In this document: piece by piece, positions 55,338 through 64,000 of the stretch
Position numbering within the stretch: position 1 is the stretch's first letter
How the letters are laid out: each line of letters opens with the position of its first letter
Program-made: the position numbers and the translations under genes
The notes under the pieces: model-generated
Told to the model about the DNA's origin: nothing
Databases searched by the model: none
The model's input: the letters and a program-made list of their open reading frames with translations, nothing else
Assembly (NCBI GenBank): GCA_035578175.1
Contig: JAQMRL010000042.1
Coordinates: forward strand, 980,560-1,044,559
Source: Catonia carolina
Lineage: Eukaryota; Arthropoda; Insecta; Hemiptera; Achilidae
Reading direction: 5' to 3'
Length of the DNA stretch: 64,000 bases

Positions 55338-55735
55338 GTTGTTGTTTAGGTCAACAGCCGAAAGGCTGGTTTGAGCCTCTAGAGGTTTTACTAAGTAAAA
55401 ACGAGGAGTAAGGTGATTTACCATTGCCTTCCTCACTGAGTTGAAAGAGTATGCTTATCAGCATGCCAGGCCCTCCGAAAAGCACTCACTTTCCACCCTG
55501 CAAATGACACCTTCACTTCATTCACCACAGGGTCTGGCTGCATAGTGAAATTCATTACTCTCAGAGGAGATAACTCTGACTAGTGTCTTTTACACCTCTA
55601 CCTCTTCTGTTCTTAAATGATTCAGTCATTTAATTGGCTGAACATGTGAAAAGAAACAGAACTATTTTTTTTTAGCCCTGGACCAAACAGATAGGGTGCA
55701 ATTAAAATAACACTCCACCTGCCCGTTTTGGGCAT
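55338..55735 (-). repeat. SINE3, full length
   Basis: Flanked by GCATCGAGAT on both sides (10-bp target duplication). More diverged than other copies. Confidence 0.85.
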
Positions 55736-55800
55736 CGAGATCTATATACCAGGTGTGTATTTTTGATTCAATTAAACTAAGCAATTGGCACAACTATGTA

Positions 55801-56144
55801 AAGTCCAGCCTCTCTTAGTTTGCTCCTAATGTAAACAAACAATGACGTCACTGAGCATGCGCATTATATCAAAATGTGTACACGCTGATTAAAAAGTAAC
55901 AACAAAATACTTTCAAAAGTATATTTAAATACAAAATACTTTTAAAAGTATTTTTATAAATGAAATTGTTAGGCCTACATCATATCATGACTGATTTTTT
56001 TAGTACTTTAAGTGCTTATAATTTAAAAAAATAGTTAACTTAATAGGAATACGACATCCGTAAAGTCGTAGACTCTAGCGTGCACCCTGTAGTAGGTGTT
56101 TTTTGTTTGTTGACAGTAGGAGCAAACTAAGAACGGCTCAACTG
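55801..56144 (+). mobile_element. M2 MITE, uninterrupted
   Basis: AGTCCAGCCTCTCTTAGTTT to inverted CAGTTGAGCCGTTCTTAG. A 22-25-bp direct repeat (AAGCAATTGGCACAACTATG) lies at both edges, more than the TA expected. Reference for empty-site comparison. Confidence 0.8.
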
Positions 56145-56145
56145 T

Positions 56146-56440
56146 AAGCAATTGGCACAACTATGTAAATATGATTACGTTTGACTGCTGCGGTCAGTAG
56201 CTGGATGGCTATCGCATCTGTTTCGGCGCATGCGCGAAACTCATGACTTGTTTACTGCCCGTTCTCAAGCTTTATGCAGCTGCGGGATGAAGAGGACAGA
56301 CGAAGTACCAGACTGCTGTTACGTCATAACACTCTACTAATCATCTCATTGGTATTCGGTAGGCAGTAGGCTGCCTCCTAGTGGGGTGACATACGTGGGT
56401 GTTGTTTTCACTCTTCCCTGTAGACGGCGACACAGAATAT
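56146..56440. other. No gene seen
   Basis: Fragments shared with 48790-49130 (GTTACGTCATAACACT, CTAATCATCTCATTG). No frame. Confidence 0.45.
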
Positions 56441-56515
56441 ACGAGGCGTTCCGGACCAGAAGGGCCAACTCAACATAGGGTCATTTTTACTTTCTCTTGC
56501 CTATATTAATATATA

Positions 56516-57471
56516 ACGGGTGATTCAAAAAGAGCGCCGGTTTTTAAACGGCTGGTAAATTTTTGTTTATCGGTTGGCAACATTGTTAGACCTCATTTCT
56601 ATTTCGGAGAACATTCCGATTGACGATTCAGTTGTAGTTTCTCTTGTTCGCAGTGTAGTACTCTCGCAGTCTGTGTCTAACCATGGAAAAGTTTACTAGT
56701 GCACAACGAGTGTTAATCGTCAAAACATTTTACCAGAGTGGAGAGAGTTATGCGGCTACTGTCAGGCGACTTCGCGGTACTCTAGGACGTAATGAAGCAC
56801 CGAATGAATCAACAGTTCGCAGGCTCATTAAAAAGTTTTTTGAGACGGGTTCAACAGTCGACCTTAAAAGTTCTGGACGTCGTCGTTCTGGCCGAACTGA
56901 GCAGAACGTTGCGTTGGTTCGTGTCAGTGTGGCTGTTAGCCCAGCAAAATCAATACGTCGCCGTTCTCAACAATTGGGTTTACGATGTTCTTCTGTACGG
57001 AGAATTCTTCGGTACGATCTCCAATATCACCCGTATAAAATTCAGTTGACGCAACATTTGAAAGTGGCAGACCACCAGAAGAGACGACAGTTTGTTGACT
57101 GGGTATTGAGAAAACGGCAGGATGATGACACCTTCGCAAACAAAATTGACGCCTTGTGACTTTCATCTTTGGGGTCATCTGAAGTCATTGGTGTATGCCA
57201 ATAAACCCCGAAACATCAATGACTTGAAGGAGGAAATTCGACGGGTTATCGGGCAAATGGAACTCGAAACTTGTCGTGCAGTAATATCCAATTTCATGGA
57301 CAGAGTTGATGCGTGCCAGCGCAGTAGAGGAGGACATATGCATGACATCATTTTTCATTCATGAAATCGGAAGGTAAGATGAACTTGTTGATGTATTTAT
57401 TTTCAGTTTTTCAATAAAATAAATCTCTTAATTTGATATATCAAAACCGGCACTCTTTTTGAATCACCCTA
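56516..57471 (+). mobile_element. T4 copy 2: deleted Tc1/mariner-superfamily element
   Basis: Same ends as T4 copy 1 (GGGTGATTCAAAAAGAGCGC), TA at 56514-56515 and 57472-57473, 956 bp. Inserted beside a 27-bp stub of family H (ACTTTCTCTTGCCTATATTA). Confidence 0.9.
56683..57361 (+). pseudogene. T4 transposase with internal deletion (copy 2)
   Basis: MEKFTSAQRVLIVKTFYQSG runs open for 158 codons through both HTH regions and further than copy 1 (LTQHLKVADHQKRRQFVDWV LRKRQDDDTFANKI). A deletion then joins it, out of frame, to LTPCDFHLWGHLKSLVYANK and the C-terminus ending HMHDIIFHS. Residues holding the first two catalytic Asp are absent. Confidence 0.8.
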
Positions 57472-57474
57472 TAG

Positions 57475-57763
57475 TTTTCAGAAAAACGCAAATTAAACTT
57501 TTTGATTCAAGGGCGAACTCAACAAAAAATTGCAGAGTGTATGATGCATAGCGATAGGAAGGGATAAGGGTAGAAGTGGGGTGGGATCAGTAGCGTAGGG
57601 GTGACAAGACTCACGTCTTCCTGTTGAGTTCGCCCTTCTGGTCCGCGCAAATATCGTTCAAAGTAAACTCCCTGATTTTTTTCTACTTCTCTTTTCATAT
57701 AATTTAAAAGGCGAACTCAACAAAATATACCTATAACATTAAAGTTTAAAACCCAAAGATGGC

Positions 57764-57792
<29 letters not shown>
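57475..57792. other. No gene; GTTGAGTTCGCCCTTCTGG repeats
   Basis: The phrase GTTGAGTTCGCCCTTCTGG appears near 57622 and inverted or partial near 57511 and 57708. It matches the ends at 56450 and 58730. An A-run of about 25 precedes family H copy 15. Confidence 0.45.
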
Positions 57793-57794
<2 letters not shown>

Positions 57795-58553
57795 TGGTGT
57801 GAAACACTCACACAACTTTCTCTTGCCAATGCAAATAATTAATAATAAACCTAACATTATTAATAAAATATTAGAAATAAACAAAAACTAACCTCAAAAA
57901 CATAACCTTATTTTAATCATGAGTGAATGACGCAAAATGACAATCGAACTCAATTTGGCTTAAAAAAAACGGAAAATCACACTTTCACGCTAAACTAGGC
58001 TCTGTAGAGAAAGATTCTCTAAATAAAAGTTGTAGATCTCTTAATTTTCTATAAATTTTATTATGTACACTTTTCTCGTAAAGTGCATACTAAGGCCGAA
58101 ATCTTAAAAAAATCGATTTTTCTCACGTTTTCGTGAGAAAAAACAAAATCGCTAATTACCGCTAAACTAAGCGTTATTCAAAAAAATGTTTGAAATGAAA
58201 GTTGTAGAATTTTAAATTCTCTACATTTTTGCGCTATAATACATATTAAAGCCGTAATCTTAAACAACACTTTTTTAACGTAAAAACACCCTCACCAAGA
58301 ATTTCAGCAAACATGGCGCCTACCCTATCTTGTAGCGAATAAAAAATTGAGTAAACCAGGCGATTTTTAAAAAAATCGTAGGACCAGTTTTTGAAAAAAT
58401 CGCAAAAAAGTGAAAAATTACACGAATCAACTACTACTTCCGGTTGACCGATTTTGATGAAAATGTTCGTGTCGGGTCCGGTAGTGTTATGTAACTTAAG
58501 TTTCAAGTTTCAAGTTCGTACGATATTCCGTTCTTGAGATATTTTGTTCACAG

Positions 58554-58584
<31 letters not shown>

Positions 58585-58717
58585 CCAATCGCTAAAAACA
58601 TGTTTTTTGGGTTCAGGGGGTCTGAAAACGTGTAGATCCGGTGAAAACTTGATTTCTTAAAATCGACATGAAAACAATACTTTCTTTCCTATATATTAAT
58701 ATACGCAAGAGAAAGTA
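57793..58717 (-). mobile_element. Family H copy 15
   Basis: From TTTGGTGTGAAACACTCACA to CGCAAGAGAAAGTA, (CA)n ~30 bp at 58553. Confidence 0.8.
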
Positions 58718-60203
58718 AAAATGACCCTATGTTGAGTTCGCCCTTCTGGTCCGGAAAGCCTCATATGTAGTTTGGATAGTACCCCCTCACTACTACAAAC
58801 ATAGTACTACAAGTAAAACATTACTACTACTAACGCAATCTCTCACACTAGTAGTGACGTAATGCATACCTCTCAGCTGCACAAAACTTGGGGACGGGCA
58901 GTACGCTCGCGATGAGACTTATTTTGGGTTTTTTTTGGGTTCATGACAAGCCTACTGAGTTAAACAGTAGGAGGAAAAAATGATTGGTAAGTGATGAATT
59001 TATCATTGTGTTAGATTTTTGTATTTTTAATTTTGTGTGTGATATTTGATTCAATGGGGTTCATAACAAGCCTACTGAAGTAAGCAGTAGAAAAAACAAT
59101 TTTCTGGTGGTAAGTGATGAATTTATCATTGGTGATAAACTTTCAGTTTATCAGTTTTATCTTGACATGTCAGATAGAACAGAATATCTCAATATTCTGT
59201 TCACACACACACACACACAAACGCGCGCGCACGCACACACACACACGCACACACACGCACGCACGCACGCACGCACGCACACACATACACGCACACACAC
59301 ACTCACACACAAACACACACGCACGCACATAAACACACAGACCAATCGCTAAAAACATGTTTATGTGGGTTGAAGGGGTCTGAAAACGTGTAGATCCGGT
59401 GAAAACTTGATTTCTTAAAATCGACATGAAAACAATACTTTCCTTCCTATATATTAATATAGGCAAGAGAAAGTAAAAATGACCCTATGTTGAGTTCGCC
59501 CTTCTGGTCCGGAAAGCCTCATATGTAGTTTGGATAGTACCCCCCTCACTACTACAAACATAGTACTACAAGTAAAACATTACTACTACTAACGCAATCT
59601 CTCACACTAGTAGTGACGTAATTCATACCTCTCAGCTGCACAAAACTTGGGGACGGGCAGTACGCTCGCGATGAGACTTATTTTGGGGTTTTTTTGGGGT
59701 TCATGACAAGCCTACTGAGTTAAACAGTAGGAGGAAAAAATTATTAGTAAGTGATGAATTTATCATTGTGTTTGATTTTTGTATTTTTAATTTCGTGTGT
59801 GATATTTGTTTAAATGGGGTCCATAACAAGCCTACTGAAGTAAGCAGTAGAAAAAACAATTTTCTGGTGGTAAGTGATGAATTTATCATTGGTGATAAAC
59901 TTTCAGTTTATCAGTTTTATCTTGACATGTCAGATAGAACAGAATATCTCAATATTCTGTTCACACACACACACACACACGCACGCACGCACGCACGCAC
60001 GCACACACATACACGCACACACACACTCACACACAAACACACACGCACGCACATAAACACACAGACCAATCGCTAAAAACATGTTTATGTGGGTTGAAGG
60101 GGTCTGAAAACGTGTAGATCCGGTGAAAACTGAATTTCTTAAAATCGACATGAAAACAATACTTTCCTTTCTATATATTCATATAGGCAAGAGAAAGTAA
60201 AAA
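58718..60203 (+). repeat. Tandem duplication of a ~745-bp block
   Basis: 58718-59478 and 59479-60203 are near copies: GACCCTATGTTGAGTTCGCC, then the dispersed repeat shared with 40.2 kb, then a (CA)n/(CG)n tract and the terminal part of family H ending GGCAAGAGAAAGT. They differ mainly in microsatellite length. The frames through the CA tract are artefacts. Confidence 0.85.
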
Positions 60204-60447
60204 TGAGTTTTTTAATTAAAAATACTTAAAATAGAAAATAAAACACGATTACCTGTGTAAACAAACAACAATAAAATGATACTTTGTGGTAGAAAATTAA
60301 AATTACAAACAGGCATAACTCGTACATGAGTTTATTTACATGATTCTCGTATCACTAACCAAATCTATTTCATTTAAAAAACATTTCCAGCTGATTATTT
60401 TGAAAGCTGATTTTAGATCTTGGCAGTTAAGTCACGTCGATGACGTT

Positions 60448-62818
60448 CAATGAAAATTAATTATAGACTTAGTTAAGTTAATTATAGACTTAGTTAAATT
60501 AATTATAGGCTTAGTTAAGTTAATTATAGGCTTAGTTAAATTAATTATAACTTAGTTAAGTTAATTATAGACTTAGTTAAATTAATTATAGACTTAGTTA
60601 AGTTAATTATAGACTTAGTTAAATTAATTATAGGCTTAGTTAAGTTAATTATAGACTTAGGGGTAGTTACATTAATTATAGGCTTAGTTAAGTTAATTAT
60701 AGACTTAGTTAAGTTAATTATAGACTTAGTTAAATTAATTATAACTTAGTTAAGTTAATTATAGGCTTAGTTAAATTAATTATAACTTAGTTAAGTTAAT
60801 TATAGACTTAGTTAAATTAATTATAGACTTAGTTAAGTTAATTATAGACTTAGTTAAATTAAATATAGGCTTAGTTAAGTTAATTATAGACTTAGGGGTA
60901 GTTACATTAATTATAGGCTTAGTTAAGTTAATTATAGACTTAGTTAAATTAATTATAGACTTAGTTAAGTTAATTATAGGCTTAGTTAAGTTAATTATAG
61001 GCTTAGTTAAATTAATTATAACTTAGTTAAGTTAATTATAGACTTAGTTAAATTAATTATAGACTTAGTTAAGTTAATTATAGACTTAGTTAAATTAAAT
61101 ATAGGCTTAGTTAAGTTAATTATAGATTTAGGGTAGTTACATTAATTATAGGCTTAGTTAAGTTAATTATAGACTTAGTTAAATTAATTATAGACTTAGT
61201 TAAGTTAATTATAGGCTTAGTTAAGTTAATTATAGGCTTAGTTAAATTAATTATAACTTAGTTAAGTTAATTATAGACTTAGTTAAATTAATTATAGACT
61301 TAGTTAAGTTAATTATAGACTTAGTTAAATTAAATATAGGCTTAGTTAAGTTAATTATAGACTTAGGGGTAGTTACATTAATTATAGGCTTAGTTAAGTT
61401 AATTATAGACTTAGTTAAATTAATTATAGACTTAGTTAAGTTAATTATAGGCTTAGTTAAGTTAATTATAGGCTTAGTTAAATTAATTATAGACTTAGTT
61501 AAGTTAATTATAGGCTTAGTTAAGTTAATTATAGGCTTAGTTAAGTTAATTATAGACTTAGTTAAGTTAATTATAGGCTTAGTTAAGTTAATTATAGGCT
61601 TAGTTAAATTAATTATAACTTAGTTAAGTTAATTATAGACTTAGTTAAATTAATTATAGACTTAGTTAAGTTAATTATAGACTTAGTTAAATTAAATATA
61701 GGCTTAGTTAAGTTAATTATAGATTTAGGGTAGTTACATTAATTATAGGCTTAGTTAAGTTAATTATAGACTTAGTTAAATTAATTATAGACTTAGTTAA
61801 GTTAATTATAGGCTTAGTTAAGTTAATTATAGACTTAGGGGTAGTTACATTAATTATAACTTAGTTAAGTTAATTATAGACTTAGTTAAATTAATTATAG
61901 ACTTAGTTAAGTTAATTATAGACTTAGTTAAATTAAATATAGGCTTAGTTAAGTTAATTATAGACTTAGGGGTAGTTACATTAATTATAGGCTTAGTTAA
62001 GTTAATTATAGACTTAGTTAAATTAATTATAGACTTAGTTAAGTTAATTATAGGCTTAGTTAAGTTAATTATAGGCTTAGTTAAATTAATTATAGACTTA
62101 GTTAAGTTAATTATAGGCTTAGTTAAGTTAATTATAGGCTTAGTTAAGTTAATTATAGACTTAGTTAAGTTAATTATAGGCTTAGTTAAGTTAATTATAG
62201 GCTTAGTTAAATTAATTATAACTTAGTTAAGTTAATTATAGACTTAGTTAAATTAATTATAGACTTAGTTAAGTTAATTATAGACTTAGTTAAATTAAAT
62301 ATAGGCTTAGTTAAGTTAATTATAGATTTAGGGTAGTTACATTAATTATAGGCTTAGTTAAGTTAATTATAGACTTAGTTAAATTAATTATAGACTTAGT
62401 TAAGTTAATTATAGGCTTAGTTAAGTTAATTATAGACTTAGGGGTAGTTACATTAATTATAACTTAGTTAAGTTAATTATAGACTTAGTTAAATTAATTA
62501 TAGACTTAGTTAAGTTAATTATAGACTTAGTTAAATTAAATATAGGCTTAGTTAAGTTAATTATAGACTTAGTTAAATTAATTATAGACTTAGTTAAGTT
62601 AATTATAGGCTTAGTTAAGTTAATTATAGACTTAGGGGTAGTTACATTAATTATAACTTAGTTAAGTTAATTATAGACTTAGTTAAATTAATTATAGACT
62701 TAGTTAAGTTAATTATAGACTTAGTTAAATTAAATATAGGCTTAGTTAAGTTAATTATAGATTTAGGGTAGTTACATTAATTATAGGCTTAGTTAAGTTA
62801 ATTATAGACTTAGTTAAG
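60448..62818 (+). repeat. Satellite array, ~21-nt unit, with higher-order repeats
   Basis: About 2.37 kb of TTAATTATAGRCTTAGTTAAR. A variant unit GGGGTAGTTACATTAA recurs at 60660, 60895, 61131, 61366, 61728, 61838, 61969, 62331, 62441, 62635 and 62766. The spacing is first ~235, then 362-110-131 repeated, giving a 603-bp higher-order period. No coding. Confidence 0.95.
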
Positions 62819-63598
62819 TTCCACCTGGCATTAAATTTACTGATCAACAATGAGGAAACGAAGCGCCTCAAAAGACATCACATCCTCGACTAAAATCAAC
62901 GATTTTAATACATAGGCCTACACAAAATTAAATGCACCATTCATCTTCATCACAATTTTTTAATCTAAAGTGAAATTTTAATATTTTATTTATTTTACTT
63001 TTCTATTGTTATCTTCTTTTGCATTGTTTACTTCATTCTTTTTTTGTTTACTTCTTTTACATTGTTTTTGTTAATTTTGTAACGTTACAAGTTTTCTTAG
63101 TTTTTATTAACTTTATTTTCTAATTTTATTTACGCAGTTGAAGTGAGAGCAGAGGCTGTCTACTTCACTGATGTCAGTTTAGTTCTTGTATAATGAATTG
63201 TTTAAAGCCACGTAAGGTAAGGCTGATTGTAAATAAATAAGTTCAATTTTTTTTTATGTTAGGCTACATTATTTGCAATCAGTTTTTTGAAAACAAACTA
63301 TAAACAAATCTTTTGAATGTACAAATCACAAGTTGAGGCCTCATTATCCTGAGTACCTCTCACTATATCAATTATTCATATGTTAAAAGAGAAAATGACT
63401 ATGTTCAAAGATATTTACATTTTACAATATGGAATACTTTTCAATATAATTTTATGTACATTTAAACTCTTTCAGACAAGTCCAAAACATGGTAACATTT
63501 CAGGCGCCTAACTTCTTCTGCATTATTTAGACGATTTATGGCTAATTCGTTTTCGTGGCTTTCAAGTCTAGCCTGATAAGTTAAATTAAAAAAAAAAA
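62819..63598. other. A/T-rich stretch, nothing recognised
   Basis: About 780 bp; T-rich segment 62990-63130; no gene or known repeat. Confidence 0.55.
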
Positions 63599-64000
63599 TC
63601 TGGTGTGAAACACTCACACAACTTTCTCTTGCCAGTGCAAATAATTAACAATAAACCTAACAATAGTAATAAAATATTAGAAATAAACAAAAAACTAACC
63701 TCAATAAACATAACCTTATTTTAATCATGAGTGAAAAACGCAAAATTAAAATCAACCTCAGTTTAGCTTAAAAATACGGAAAATCGCTCATTCACGCTAA
63801 ACTAGGCACTGTAAAAAAAAATGCTTAAAATAAAAGTTGTAGATCTCTTAATTTCCTATAAATTGTATTTTATACACTTTTGTCGTAAAATGCATTCTAA
63901 GGCCGAAATCTTAAAAAAATAGATTTTTCACACGTTTTCGTGAGAAAAAAACAGAAAATCGCTAATTACCGCTAAACTAAGCGTTACACAAAAAAATGTT
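63599..64000 (-). mobile_element. Family H copy 16, cut by window edge
   Basis: Starts TCTGGTGTGAAACACTCACA; first ~400 bp visible. Confidence 0.85.

Noticed and set aside
60448..62818. CRISPR-like array
   Set aside because: Units are contiguous without unique spacers; this is a satellite in a eukaryotic genome.

Overview
This is a stretch of animal nuclear DNA, almost certainly from an insect. The evidence is spliced genes, tRNA-derived SINEs with A-run tails, mariner, Tc1-like, hAT and piggyBac-type transposons, histone H4 copies, and Ly6-type proteins resembling the insect Quiver/Sleepless family. Order and species cannot be read from the window. It is A/T-rich and dominated by mobile elements, many inserted inside one another. 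There are no operons, CRISPR arrays or bacterial features.

Layout. 0-1.3 kb: relics of two mariner/Tc1-type transposases. 2.4-6.7 kb: a tandem array of three units, each starting with a 113-nt minus-strand exon candidate. In units 1 and 2 a histone H4 sequence sits inside a SINE-like element; in unit 3 an ordinary SINE copy occupies the same place. 7-12 kb: MITEs, three LINE remnants, and a foldback whose left arm carries a hammerhead-ribozyme-like core. 13.7-17.3 kb: a complete hAT transposon with an intact 831-codon transposase and a perfect 8-bp target duplication. 18-25 kb: SINEs and copies of an abundant ~0.92-kb family with a (CA)n tract, called family H here. 26.0-27.3 kb: a 1295-bp near-perfect palindrome with one tRNA-Lys(CTT) per arm. 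27-33 kb: nested MITEs, Tc1-like and family H copies, then hairpins resembling histone mRNA 3' stem-loops. 34.0-40.0 kb: gene A, a GPI-anchored Ly6/Quiver-like protein (+ strand, 5' end not found), whose 5.5-kb intron is full of transposons and a 100-N gap. 45.0-46.3 kb: a complete mariner with an intact DD34D transposase. 49.1-52.3 kb: five elements nested in each other. 54.3-52.4 kb: gene B, a paralogue of gene A on the minus strand with a long Thr-rich mucin-like stalk encoded by a minisatellite. 54.5-60.2 kb: more repeats. 60.4-62.8 kb: a 2.4-kb satellite with higher-order structure.

Repeat families named in this annotation. Family H: ~0.92 kb without its (CA)n, subterminal inverted repeats ACTTTCTCTTGCC / GGCAAGAGAAAGT, a terminal hairpin, insertion between two T's without target duplication; it fits the Helentron-associated (HINE/DINE-1-like) plan. 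SINE3: ~395 bp, 3' tail GGCTGATGACCTAAACAACAA, 10-12-bp target duplications. SINE1 and SINE2: tRNA-derived. M2: ~310-bp MITE, TA target, TIR CAGTYCAGCC. M3: ~280-bp MITE, TIR TCAGAYGAACTAA. T3 and T4: internally deleted Tc1/mariner-superfamily elements.

Host genes with real support are the two Ly6/Quiver-like paralogues, which lie tail to tail about 12 kb apart, the two tRNA-Lys copies, and possibly the triplicated exon. The hAT and mariner are the only elements with full-length open transposases.
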